Positions 22,241 to 33,000 of a DNA stretch of 64,000 bases are shown piece by piece. The notes beneath the pieces were generated by a model. It saw only the letters and a program-made list of their open reading frames with translations, searched no databases and was not told where the DNA came from. Where the stretch lies: assembly GCF_047511655.1 (NCBI RefSeq), contig NC_133390.1:168536083-168600082 (forward strand), given 5' to 3'. This stretch comes from Castor canadensis (lineage: Eukaryota; Chordata; Mammalia; Rodentia; Castoridae). Every line of letters begins with the position of its first letter. Position 1 is the stretch's first letter. A program made the translations under genes and the position numbers.

Positions 22241-23535
22241 GACAGCCATTGCTGGCGTAGAAGCCTCCTTCTCTGCCTCTCGAGGTGGCCTCCCTCCCGC
22301 ACAGTGGAGCAATTTCCCAAAGCATTTTCTCTAATTTGTGATTGTTTTCCTAACCCAGAAGCAGCAAGAGTCTCCAGCTTCTCCAGGCCCACGAGCCAAG
22401 CTGAGCTGAGCTGCCAAAGCTGCTGGTGTCTGCTGTCAGCCCAGCCTGCTTGCTAACCCACAAGTCTCTCTGTCTCCAGAGCCCCCAGGGCAGTGGGCTG
22501 GCTGCAGGGGCTCAGATTCAAGAGCTTCTGTCCCAGCCCAAAGCAACTGCATTGATGTGAAGACCGAGGGACTGCTTTGGACCTGGAGCCTCCACCTGTG
22601 GGCTGACAGTACCTGAAGGATAGTGGGGGCTTGTTACCTGGGATGGAGGGCAGAGCCAGGGCTCTGGGAGGGGACAAGAGCTGAGGGCAGTGGAGTGGTG
22701 AGTTTCTTGGAGGGATGGACATTCCCTCTTGGAGAACAGGGGCTCTGGTAGGGAAGGCCACGCCAGAACGTGGCCAAGAGCTAAGACAAGTGGCCGGTGC
22801 CCAGTGAGGATGAGAGGGCCCAGTGACAAGACCTAGGACTCATGGGGTTGCAGGCTCAGTGACAGGATCTGGAGCTCCAGGAAGGGTGGGGCTTTATCAG
22901 GGACTCATACTTCATACTGAGGAATGCGAGCTCTGTGGGGACTCTGGAGGGAGCTCTGTGACATGAGAGGATGGCAGCTTTGGCCAGGACTCGACTGGGA
23001 GCATAGGATTTGTGAGAAGAGTGGGATCTGCTGAGGGGACAGAAGAGAGCACATGGGCTCAGTAAGGAAGGGACAGAGGATCTGGGAAGGGGATTTGGGG
23101 CTCCTAAGAGGTGGGGCCTCATGCAGAAAGCAGAGGGCCCTGGATCTGGGGTTGTTCTGAGAACCTGCCCCATTGTCCAGGTGCCTAACTTTGGCCACTT
23201 CACCATGGACTTGTCTCTTAGGCTCATACAGCCCCTGGCTTCCCCTAAGGGTCCCCCAACCTGGGACCTCTGCTCCTCCACACATCCTAGCCACCTTTCA
23301 AGGCCAGGCCCTGAGTCTTCCTCCACTAGTCCCTTAATAAATGCCCCAATCTGCGCTCTTCCCTACCCCTGCCCCCAGCCCATTACAGGCAGGTACTTCA
23401 GATACTTTATGATCAACACAGTTGTCTTCCCTCACAGCTAACCTCAGTCCCTCCAGCTGCAAAGGCAGTTGATTTCCTCCGTCCTGTCCTGGGAACCATC
23501 CTTTATCCCTCAACCAGATGTAGTACAATGAGCCA
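22241..23535. other. Single-copy non-coding sequence, partly degenerate-repetitive
   Basis: No gene is seen. From 22650 to 23160 the plus strand is purine-rich and 'gatctgg' or 'gatctgc' recurs at irregular spacing, which may be a decayed minisatellite. The rest is unassigned. Confidence 0.35.
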
Positions 23536-23720
23536 CTTCAGCAAGACACATTTATGGAGCACCTGTTACGCACCCACCTGACCGATAGGGTCCTGGTGGT
23601 GGGAGGCACAGGACACAGGATGAGAAAGACACAACTTTTGCCTTCAAGAGGACACACACACACACATACACACAGAATTTAAGGGTAAAATACTGCAGTA
23701 TAAGTGGTTCATGCTTCTGG
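23536..23720 (-). repeat. L2 3' end, antisense, with short CA tract
   Basis: The sequence 'catttatggagcacctgtta' followed by 'gatgagaaagacacaacttt' resembles the antisense L2 terminus. A short CA repeat sits at about 23651-23672. Confidence 0.5.
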
Positions 23721-24004
23721 AACGTGGCCGATCTGTAGGTCACAATTCATCAGTACACCCTTCCTGGCTTCAAGGACATAAATTCTCCTTTCCAATTCAG
23801 TTCCTTCCATTGGCTTTTCCAGTCACTGTCTTTTTTTTTTTTTTTTTAAATCAGGCATCTCCAAATGTTTGTGTCAAAATCTCACCTGAGCCAGGCACAT
23901 AGTAGGCTCACAAGAAGTTGCATCTTAGATGGACAGATAAGTTGGTGGACCCATTGATAAATGAGAGTGGACAGATGGGTCACGAGAAGCTGAGAAGAAA
24001 GGGG

Positions 24005-24145
24005 GTGGTTCGTGCATGTGGATGATGGATGGGTGGGTGGATGGGTGGAGGTGGCGGTGGACTGTGGACAGATGGATGTTTGAATGGAGGTGGCTGGGCA
24101 GGAGGATGACAGGTTGGAAAAATGGAGGGGAGGATGGATGGCTTA
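24005..24145. repeat. Degenerate (GGAT/GGTG)n simple repeat
   Basis: The block is made of GATGGATGGGTGGGTGGATG-type units with interruptions. Its short frames rich in W, M and D are low-complexity artefacts. Confidence 0.75.
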
Positions 24146-25004
24146 GATGGGGGTGCTGGATAGCTGAATCATGTCAGCTAGCATCTCAACTTTTCCCCGT
24201 AACTTGCAAGTTTGGTGAGTGGAGCCCAGTTCTCCAGACACCCAGACTTGTAACCTTGTTCTATTTCATCCTGTCCTCTACTGCATCTCCAACCAAGCAC
24301 AGCCCAGACCTGTCCATCCAATTTCTTTAGGGATCTCTCTGGCCTGTTACCCATTTCATTCAAGCCCCCACTTGCTTCCTGGGTGATTCCAGCTGTCCTG
24401 TCTCCTGCTTCTTTCTTTTTCCTTTGGGTCCATCCTAAAATCCTGCCAGCAGCATGTTCTTTCTACACAGCTCCACTCACTCAGCAATCTTCAATAGCTC
24501 CCTGGTGCCTACCTTCCTTCATCTGGAGTCCCATACTGCTGCATTCAGCGGAACCTTGCCTTCTGCTCCTCTTTCTCATTCCTTCCCTTTGTGTCCTCTG
24601 TACACTGGTCACTAGCTGTCACCAGACATTCGCCAAGCCTCTTCCACTTTGTTCAACCCCACAAAAGTCCTCCCTGTCCTTCCACCTGCAGCATCCTAGC
24701 TCCACACACAGTCCCCCCCATACCATGACACCTTCCTTCTTCCCCTTAACCTGCAGAGTCCACTGAACCACTTCATCAAGTTGCATTTTTGGAATTTCTG
24801 CTATGGGCACACTTAGTTAACATGATTCTGATGGTGGGAGGCCTAGGATACAGGACAGGAACAATACAACTTTTGGTCCCAGGACAAAGCCTGGGACCTG
24901 CCTGTGCAGGTGTGTGCACACCTGTGCACGCATGCATGCACACACACACACACACCAGGGACACAGTAAGTGCTAAATTGTGCAGTGTTGGCCCCTAATG
25001 TTCC
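24146..25004. other. Non-coding sequence, possibly old LINE
   Basis: About 24230-24780 is pyrimidine-rich and vaguely L2/L3-like in sense orientation, which I cannot confirm. A CA tract with CATGCATG lies at about 24929-24956. No gene is seen. Confidence 0.35.
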
Positions 25005-25185
25005 TAGAGCTCTTACTATGGACCAAGCTAAGCGCTTCGATTAACTCATTATTCCTTTCCACAAGCCTCAGAGGTAGAAACCAATGAGGAAATTCAGGCT
25101 GAAGGCTGGGTGACACATCTCAGGTCATTCAGCTGGCAGGTGGTAGAGCTGGGATGAAGCCCTGGCAGACTTGTCCCTGGGCTCT
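25005..25185 (-). repeat. MIR, antisense
   Basis: The sequence 'gctcttactatggaccaagc', then 'taagcgcttcgattaactca', then 'ggtcattcagctggcaggtg' follows the reverse-complemented MIR. Confidence 0.8.
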
Positions 25186-26069
25186 CAACAGGACTCCAAA
25201 GTTGTGTCACGGAAGCAGAATGGACAGAGAAGATTCAGAATGAAGCTCATCTTCCCCCAGGCCTCCTCCCACCGTGTTGTGGCCTCCCCCGCTCCCCAGC
25301 TTACCTGCTCCTCTTCCCTTCAAGCCCGGGTAGAAGCTTGTAGGAATGAACAAAAATGAAAACAGACTCAAGGGTGAGAGACTGAGTCAGTTCTCAGCCA
25401 CTGCGGGCCCACCTCCCCCTGGGCCTCTGTGCCATGTACATAATGGCTGGCATAACTGTCCCCAAGGTCTTCCAACTCCAAACTGCAGAAACCTAGGCAC
25501 AGCTACCTGGACCCACAGGGATGCAAGCAGAGAGCTTCTTGGCTTTGGGCCTGACTGTATCTTCCAGAAGCACCATGGAGCCCCTGGATACACTATTTCA
25601 GCCCCTGGTCCCTCTGGGCTCCGCCACAGTCCTAAGTCTGATCACCTGAATCTGTCTGGCTCGTCACCTGTCCATCATCTTGTCTGCCCAGTGACCTGGA
25701 TCCACCTGCTTCTGCTACCCATCCATCAGCCTGCCAGGGCCCATCCACCTTGCGTCCCTGTCTGCCTGGAGTCTGTCACTCTGCCCATCACAAACAGGCT
25801 ACCTCCCCACCCCTGGTCCCCTTTCTGCAAGCTCCATGGTGACAACAGGGAAGGGGGCGGGACCTTCTCTGTTTTCACTCACAGAGTTGACCACTGTCTT
25901 AAGATCAGGACCTGCCTTCCAGGAGTCAAAACAGTCTTCTGCCATCCAGCATCTTCTCCCTTCCCCAGGAGACCCCCAGCCCCCTCCTCGAGATTCTACT
26001 CGTAGAATCTGCTCAGGGCCACATGCCTCCTGCCAAAAATGTCCAAGTGGTCCCCAAGGAAATCACTGG
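25186..26069. other. Unassigned non-coding sequence
   Basis: A 219-codon plus-strand frame spans 25346-26005, but its low-complexity P/S/H composition and lack of any domain give no support for a gene. Confidence 0.4.
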
Positions 26070-26480
26070 ACAAGAGCGTGAAGATGTGTGTACAAGGATG
26101 TTCTTTGCAGAATTGTTTGTAATAGCAGAGGATTGGAAACAACCCAAAAGTCCAACCGTGGGGCCTGGTTAAATGAATTATGGACCAGCCACACAATGGC
26201 GAGCCATGCAGCTCTTAAAAAATGATGATGGAGATGTATATTTATCGAAACGGCAAGACATTCACAATATATTATAGAGGGAAAAAAGCAGGTTACAGAA
26301 GCATATGAATAAAGCAAGATGCCATTTTATTTTTAAAATATCTATCAATGTCAACAAGGAAATGCATCAGAATGGTAGCCAAGTTGTAGTAGGATTATGG
26401 CTAATTAAAAATGCTTTCACCCATAAAAAGACACATACGTAATGTGTGTATAAATTTACACAGGTACACATATACAGTCA
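26070..26480 (+). repeat. Old L1 (L1M-type) fragment
   Basis: Clear L1 words occur in order: 'tttgtaatagcagaggattg', 'aacaacccaaaagtccaacc', 'gttaaatgaattatggacca', 'gggaaaaaagcaggttacag'. This is the ORF2 end and start of the 3' UTR of an old L1. Confidence 0.85.
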
Positions 26481-26489
26481 CTCCGTAAT

Positions 26490-26670
26490 GACTACTTCCT
26501 TCAGCCTCAGCGCAGGGCTTAGCCTTTGTCCACAATGCCTCATTTATTCTCATGAGTTGGTCTGATTAAAACCATTTCCTAGATGAGGAAACAGAGGCTC
26601 AGCTAGTTAGCAGCAGAGCCAAGGTTTAAACTCAGCTCGGGCCAACTCTTAACCAGCAGGTTGTTACGTC
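26490..26670 (-). repeat. MIR, antisense
   Basis: The sequence 'ctagatgaggaaacagaggc' followed by 'tcagctagttagcagcagag' and 'gtttaaactcagctcgggcc' matches. Confidence 0.75.
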
Positions 26671-27011
26671 TCTCCTTTTGTTTATCTGTGACTTGCCAAT
26701 TTGAAAAAATAACATATATTCTCTTGGGTGATCAATAAATGATAGAAGTTAGCAAGACAAGGAAGAAAGGAGGCCAGTGAGCTATAAACAGAGAGGTGTG
26801 CCTTCCATCTTGGGGCTCCCCATGGCTATCTCTCTGGGCCCATCCTTCCTCATCCACCAGCACGTAGCAAGCAGTAAACAAGCTGGCATTTGATTCAGTG
26901 GAGGTAATGCTGGCCCTGTGGCATCAGCCACACTGAATGCCAGGAGACAAACAGAAAAGTACAGCACCGGCCTGTACGGTCTCCCCAGGGCTGGGTTCCT
27001 CCTCTGCACTG
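26671..27011. other. Unassigned non-coding sequence
   Basis: I see no gene or confident repeat here. Confidence 0.4.
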
Positions 27012-27208
27012 ACCATTTTCAGCTGCAGAACTCATCATCGTTGAGTGGGGCTGTCCTGTGCATTGCAGGATGTTTAGCGGCGCCCTTGGCCTCTACCCAC
27101 TAGACACCAGTAGCAACCTTCTACCCAGTTATGACTACCAAAAATGTTTCAAACACTGGCAAGGTCCCTTTGAGGGGCAAAACTGCCCACAGCTGAGAAC
27201 ATCAGCCT
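27012..27208 (+). mobile_element. MER20 (hAT-Charlie) copy, sense
   Basis: This is the best MER20 of the window. It runs 'ggggctgtcctgtgcattgc', 'aggatgtttagcggcgccct', 'tggcctctacccactagaca' and 'ttatgactaccaaaaatgtt', then a 'ggggcaaaactgcccacagc' end. Confidence 0.85.
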
Positions 27209-28024
27209 ACTATGAGGTGGATGATAGCAGGAAGCCTATCATCAGGATAGGAAAAACCCTATCCTGGCTGTTCCGGAGTCTCAAGACAGACAGGCATCAC
27301 TGAGCTGAGTGGGTCGGACAGGGCTTCCTGGGCTGTAGCTGGCCCTAAGACCCGAGGGCCCCCGCAGGTCTCTCTACCCCCAGACTCAGCCTGGCCAGTG
27401 AGCCCCTCCATCTTCATGGCCTCAAAGCCGCTCTAGCCCAACACTCCTAGAGGAGCCCAGACTTTTTTGCACAATTGTCCATCAGACATCTACACTTAAG
27501 GTACCACCAGCTTGACACATGCTCCTGTCCTCAGCTGGTCCCCATCATCCTTAAAAGCCCTTCTTCTCTCATATTGGCCATCTGCACAGCCCAATGGCTC
27601 CTAAGTCAGAATTACCGGCTCCCACCTGCTTCACTGACCTCGTTTCCTGTGGTTCCCATTCCCTGAACCCCACCCTGGATGCAGCCAACTGACTTTGCAG
27701 ATTCTCCCCCCCCCATACTCTGGGCCTGCAGCTCACTCTCCCCGCTCTCATTCCTCCCTCCCCTTCACCCCTTTGCTGCTTCTCAGCCTGCAGTTCTCTG
27801 CATAAGCCTCGGTCCTCCTGGAAGCCTTGGTTGTGCCCTATCAGCTCTTACTATGGTCCTGAGAATTGGTTAATTGTTGGTCTCCTGCCCTGGACCACAC
27901 GATGCCCTCCTGATGGCTGGGATTCAGGTTGCTTGTGCCCCTCAGCACATAGTAAGTGTCTAACATACACAAGGAAATGCATTCCTTAAACTGCAGAGTA
28001 CATGGATGGATGGATAGATGGATG
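27209..28024. other. Unassigned non-coding sequence
   Basis: No gene is seen. A short GGAT patch lies at about 28001-28024. Confidence 0.4.
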
Positions 28025-28430
28025 GGAGGAAGAGGTTCTATTTGGGCTGGGTCTTGGATACTTTGGAAGGTCTGCAGGCAGAATGCCCAGGTGAAGGGCA
28101 GGTGAGGTTGTAGGGAGGAGTGTCAGGCTGGAGGCACAGTAAGAGATAAAGGAGGATGAGGACAGATTACAAGGACCTTGAATGTCACTGTGCAGAGTCT
28201 GGACTTAATTCAGGAGGCGATGGGGAGCCATGGAAGGGTTTTAATCAAGCCAGTGACATGATCCCACCTGTGTTGGAGAAAGATCTTGCCGGGCGCAGTA
28301 GGAGGGGACCAGAGGCTGGGCAGGCAGAGAAGAGACACCAGGGAGGTTTAGCCAGAAACCAGAGCGTTATGGCCCCAGTCGTGGAGGGGAGAAACGAATC
28401 TGAGGATCTAGAGCATGTTCCTGTGTCCCT
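28025..28430 (-). repeat. L2 fragment, antisense
   Basis: The sequence 'acaaggaccttgaatgtcac', then 'gcgatggggagccatggaag', then 'aagccagtgacatgatccca' follows antisense L2 closely. Confidence 0.8.
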
Positions 28431-28589
28431 GGCGGCATGACTGGGCAGTTTCCATCTTCCTCAAGGCCAAGGTCATCCCTTGAGGAGCCTGAGGTCCATT
28501 CTCCTGACACCCAAGGTCATGTGCAAAACCAGACAGACACTGCTGCCTTCAGCCCGAGAACCATGAGTTACAATCAGAAAGATATTAAC

Positions 28590-28825
28590 AAGAATAATAC
28601 CTTTTCATTTATGGAGCATCCTGTGCACAGTCCTGTGTGCTGTGCACAGTGCTAAGCACCATACAGAGTCTGTTGACAACTCAGTGAGGTAGGTATTGCT
28701 TTTCTCTCTATTTCACAGAGGAAGAAACCAAGGCTCAGAGAGGTGAAGTAACTTGCCCAAAGTCACACAGTGAGCAAGTCACAAATCCAGGCTGGTCTGA
28801 CCCCAAAACCTGCATTCCTAATCAG
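28590..28825 (-). repeat. MIR, antisense
   Basis: The sequence 'cacagtgctaagcaccatac', 'aactcagtgaggtaggtatt' and 'gaagtaacttgcccaaagtc' is a nearly full-length reverse-complemented MIR. Confidence 0.88.
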
Positions 28826-30256
28826 CTCTTTAGAAAAAGGACGGAGGGTGGTAGAGGACTTGTGGGTCTGATAAGAAAGAAAAAAGCACCCAGTGAAGTC
28901 TCAGTGTGAAGAAAGGAGCCTGTGATTGGAGTGTGGGGGAAGGGACACCGGCAGGTCCTGTATCCCATGCACTCAGACCCCGGCTCAGCTCACAGAAGCA
29001 CCAGTGTGAAGCACCCTGTAAGAGAAGCTGGCGAAGGAGTGAGCAGTGTGGAAAACTTTCACCCCCAGCTGGGCCACCTTAGTGGTAAAAAAGAAAGCCT
29101 GCTTCTCTGGGGACAAGCAGCTACCTAGCCCACTGTCGGTGAGTACACAAGAGTCTTCACACATATTAGAACAAAGCACCTGTTCTTCCAGACAGAGGTA
29201 GTCTGCTGTCAGGACACCTGACTTGTTGAGTGGAGCTTAAAATAGATGCCAGCCCCTATTCTTCTCCTGCATTGAGGACCTTTGGACAGTCAACAACCTG
29301 CCCAGCCATGCATGATAGCCATACCTCCAGCCTCCCTGTTCTGTACCCCTGCTCACCTGTAGCCACTCTGCAACATCAGTGACAACAATGTGATGCCTCC
29401 CACTCACCCCAGCCAGATACACAGAACTCAAACCATTCTGTACACTTATTTTTCCTGTTAGTGCTATTATGTCCACTACCCTGATGAAAAGTTGAGGTCA
29501 GGGCCTGTCCCAATGGTAGAAAAGAAATCTAGGCTTCCTCTAGAGAGACCAGAATCAAAACCCAAGGTTCTAGGAAGCAGAGGCCTCCAGTCAAGGGTTC
29601 TATGTTAAGGGTACTCTAAAGGGCACAGCAGGGCAGAGGGTGTGCCCACCCTTGTTGGGAGACTAGGCTTCTCTCCTTGAACCTGGATGGAAGCCTGAGC
29701 TTTCTCTCAGCAATTCCTCACCTTGTCCCCAACCCCAGTACCCTTTCTAGCTCAGCTAAGGGGAGAGAAGGGGAAGTCCTCATGCCAGGGCTCTTGCCCA
29801 GCCAGCACCTTAGGGTCTTAACCCCTGTCCTTTGTATCACCTGCCTCCATGACAGCTCCTGCCTCCTCCCAGGCCACTGCTACCTGAGTTATATAAACAG
29901 GAATCATTTTCTCTCTCTCTCTCTCTCTCTCACTCTCTCTCTCGGAACACCTGAGGCTGCATTTCCAAATAGAGCTTCCTGATGGAAGAAAAAGGGGGTG
30001 GCATGGAACCAGACAGCAGAGGAAACTTAACTGACTCCAATCGCCCACTGCCCGCCCAACCCATGTGGTCAATAAACTGCTGCAAACTTTGCTAACTTGG
30101 GAGAAGACAGGCCCTCCCGGGGCCCCAGCTCCAGCCCAGTCCCTCTCAGGGGCATTCAGAATGCAGGGCTCTTGTGGAAGAGGCAGGAGTAGAAAATTCA
30201 GCCTCAAGGCACAATTGCAGACCCCAGCAGAAACACCCTGAGATCACAGCTACCCT

Positions 30257-30257
<1 letters not shown>
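28826..30257. other. Unassigned non-coding sequence
   Basis: No gene is seen apart from short frames. The CT microsatellite inside it is listed separately. Confidence 0.4.
29910..29944. repeat. (CT)n microsatellite
   Basis: An almost uninterrupted CT dinucleotide tract with one 'ca' interruption. Confidence 0.95.
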
Positions 30258-30333
<76 letters not shown>

Positions 30334-30350
30334 CACACACACGCACACGA
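30258..30350. repeat. (CA)n microsatellite
   Basis: About 90 bases of CA repeats are interrupted by a few GC and GCACGC steps. The THTHTH-rich 226-codon frame through it is an artefact. Alternating purine and pyrimidine makes it Z-DNA prone. Confidence 0.97.
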
Positions 30351-31479
30351 GTAAAGAAGCATGCCCAGGGTCACAGCGCACTTTTAGGGGTCAAGCTTTG
30401 TGCTCAGTATTTATTCCTAAGGTTTCTCTGTCTAAGGCATTTGACTGCTTTTCCCTGGGAGCACAGGGACCTAACTTTATTAACTCATGCTGCACTTCAG
30501 CAGGTGTCTTCTTGTTCTGCCTGCTGTCTGAAGGCAAGAAACTGCTCTGTTTTTTCCAGGTCTGTCCAACACGTAAGAGAGTTGGTAAGGCCTAGAAGTC
30601 AGAACACCTGGCTTACCAGTCAGGTCCATTCAGGCCTCGGCTTCCAATACTTTAAGGAAAGAGAGCAGCTCAGGTGCTTAGTCAAGAATAGGGGAGGCAG
30701 ATCTCATCTCCAGAAGCCAGCAAACAGGGCCACCCAGGAGAGGCAGGTGCCCTTAGCAGACAGAGACCTAATGGCTTTGCAGAGCACCTGCCCAAGAGAC
30801 ATTGACACAGTGGTCCCAAAGGAGCTGACAGAGTTCCCAGGAAGCAGCGTTTAAAGGTTGACAATGGCTGTCCCTTCCTGAAGAAATGGAAAAGGAATGT
30901 CCCCAACATTGGGAGGACAGGAATAGGGGTGGAGTGGAGTGGTGAGGAGCTGGGAAGGGGTGAGGAAATAGGTGACCTCAGCAGAGAGAAATTGAGGCAG
31001 GCAGATGGAAAATAGATGGGGAAATGGCGGAAAAGACTAAAGGATGTCACTATGGGAGGAGAGGCCAAATCCCCAAAAGGGCAGTGGAATGGGGGTAATG
31101 GCAGGGGCAGAGTGGACGCTGGGGGCAGGAATGAGGGGGAATGAGGGATGGATGGATGCGACGGTTGGGGGACGCCTTTGAGTTTCAGGAAGTGGTGAGG
31201 CTGGTGTGGGACAGTGACGCATACCACCGCAGGGTGGGGTGGGGGGAAGAGAACCAGACCCAGCCCCCCGGCTCCTGGAGGGCCAAGTGAGAGCTGGCAG
31301 CCCCAAAACCCCAAAATAAGCTGCTGCCGGTGGGTGTGGGGCACTTTGTCCAACCTTGGGGACTTGGGAAGCGCAGGAATCAGACCCATAGGAAATGGAG
31401 CTGGCATGCAACAACCTCTGGCAACGTGGGCAAGGGTGGGCGAGAGGGTTCCCAAGAGCGCAAGTGTGGGAAGCCTTGG
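30351..31479. other. Non-coding sequence left of the CpG island
   Basis: No supported gene is present. 30890-31210 is purine-rich with some antisense-L2 flavour. GC content rises towards the CpG island. Confidence 0.35.
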
Positions 31480-31508
31480 GCGGCTTCAGGCTACGGCTTC
31501 CTTGCCCG

Positions 31509-31523
31509 CCACCAGGGGGTGCC
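31509..31523 (+). promoter_or_regulatory. CTCF-like site
   Basis: CCACCAGGGGGTGCC matches the CTCF core CCASYAGRKGGC with one transition at the final C. It lies at the left edge of the CpG island, a common position for CTCF. Confidence 0.55.
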
Positions 31524-32040
31524 CCTGCGGCTGGGGAGACCTCGGGGGACTTCGGCTTCGCTCCTCCCGCTGCAACCCTGCCTGGGGTCTTCCGCAGCGC
31601 CCCAGCTAGGGCAGAGGCCTGACCGTGCCAAAGAGGAGGAAGTGGGGAGGTCAAGTCCGGAGGCTCAAGACAGCCGGTGGGGACAGAGTCCACCCAGGGT
31701 CCCTGCACCCTGCGCGCCGGCACAGTCCCTGTATCTTCCCTTTGCGCGCCCCGGCTCCCGAGGGTCAGTCCTAAGCTGCGCTCCCTTTGGACGTGAGGCT
31801 GTCGGGGGCCCGTTCTTCTTCCGTGGTGGAGACAGTGTCCCCGGAGTCGGGTGCCTAGGCAGGGGGCAGCGCTGCCCCTTCTCTGGCCGCTGGTCCTCCA
31901 GAGGGCCGAAGGGCGCGGAATCGCGCAGGTGGGGCCGCAGGAATCCCTGTGGCGGGCTCACCCACCCTGAGGTGGCCGCAGCCGTGCGTGTCGCCGCGGC
32001 TGGAGTCTGGCTCTGGGAGACCCCGGACGCGGCACGACCT

Positions 32041-32083
<43 letters not shown>

Positions 32084-32094
32084 GCGCGCACACG
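32041..32094. repeat. (CA)n tract bounded by CGCGCG, Z-DNA prone
   Basis: About 38 bases of CA repeat are bounded by 'cgcgcgca' on the left and 'cccgcgcgcacacgc' on the right, inside the CpG island. Alternating CG/CA is the classic Z-DNA-forming composition. Confidence 0.9.
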
Positions 32095-32570
32095 CTCCCG
32101 CCGTGCGGTATTTCCCGGCCCGGACCCCGCCTCTGGGAGGGGTCGGGAGCCGAGCCCCGGAGCGCGGGGTGGGGGACGGGAACGCCTGGGTCCCGGCCCC
32201 GCGTGGAAGCTGTGCGCACCTCCCCAGCCCCGGGGCGCGCGGGCTCGGCCCCCAGCGCTGCCACCCCTCGGCCTGCGGGGGTCACGGAGGCTCGGGGAGA
32301 GGGTGGGCGCGGGCGGGGGCCGCGGCTTCGGGCCGAGAAGCGGCTCGGCTCCGCGCCGGGGAAAGTTTGGACGTGGGAAACTCCCTCCCCGCCCGCCCCG
32401 CCGAGGGGAGGGGGCGCAGGGGCGGCACGGGCGGCCGAGCTCCCCTGCGGCGAGAGACTCAACCCGCGCCGCCGCCGGGCGGCTCCCCCCGGCCCGGGCT
32501 CCCTGCCGGCCGGGCAGCCTCCCCTGGGTGGCGATCCGGCCGCCCCTCCCGCGGCACCCCGCGCTCTTAC

Positions 32571-32860
32571 CTCGGGGAGCGGTCCGGGGCTCCCCCCAGT
32601 CCTGCCGCCTCGGGACGCTGCGTGGGGCGGGAGCCCCGGCGCGGGCGGGCGGGCGAGTCCGGAGCCCGGCGGCCGCCCGGAGGAGCCGAGGGAGAGCGGG
32701 AGCGAGAGGGGTAGCCGCCGTGGCGGGTGCGCGCGTGTGTGTATGAGCGAGAGAGCGAGGGAGTGAGCGAGCGGGAGCGAGGGAGTGTGCGTGTCTGACT
32801 AGGGGGGAAGTGTGCAAGGGACGGATCCCTTCCTTCCTCCCGCAGCCTCTGGTGGAGACT
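32571..32860 (-). other. Candidate first exon with splice donor, minus strand
   Basis: Read on the minus strand, the block ends in CCCCGAG|GTAAGAGCG, a near-ideal U2 donor with the exon end at 32571 and the intron beginning at 32570. Upstream lies a CT/CG-rich leader typical of 5' UTRs of large developmental genes. The start site is not determined. About 32800-32860 is a guess. A minus-strand frame stays open into the donor (from 32935), but its R/S/P-rich product resembles nothing I know, so a 5' UTR exon is more likely. A plus-strand acceptor-like 'ccttcctcccgcag' ending at 32845 is a competing reading. The gene is not identified. Confidence 0.4.
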
Positions 32861-33000
32861 CGGAGAATGCAGCGCCCGCCGGGCAGGAGCGCCGCGCCGC
32901 GCCGAGCCGCAGGCGGCAGCGGGGCCGGACCCCAAGCCCAGGAGCCCCGGCCCCCGCCCCCAACCCAGATTGCGCCCCTCCCTCGCCCAAGGGGCGGCTT

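Larger units (their letters stand above)
31480..33000. promoter_or_regulatory. CpG island, candidate promoter
   Basis: CpG dinucleotides, scarce elsewhere in the window, become dense from about 31480 and peak at 31900-32960, with repeated GGGCGG and GGGCGGG (SP/KLF-type) boxes. No TATA box is evident. This is the only strong promoter-type CpG island here. Long frames on both strands through it (for example 31330-32766 plus and 31855-33105 minus) arise from the lack of AT-rich stop codons and are not credible proteins. Confidence 0.85.

Noticed and set aside
24921-24958. tRNA or hairpin gene in the CATGCATG/CA stretch
   Set aside because: It is a simple repeat with no A/B boxes or cloverleaf.
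25346-26005. 219-codon plus-strand frame
   Set aside because: No recognisable domain, P/S/H-rich composition, and no splice or promoter context.
30174-30854. 226-codon frame with a THTHTH block
   Set aside because: The repeated part is the CA microsatellite and the rest has no protein character.
31330-32766. 478-codon open frame on the plus strand
   Set aside because: It runs through the CpG island and the CA repeat (HTHTHT). Equally long frames exist on the other strand (31855-33105), and there is no domain. GC-rich sequence lacks stop codons.
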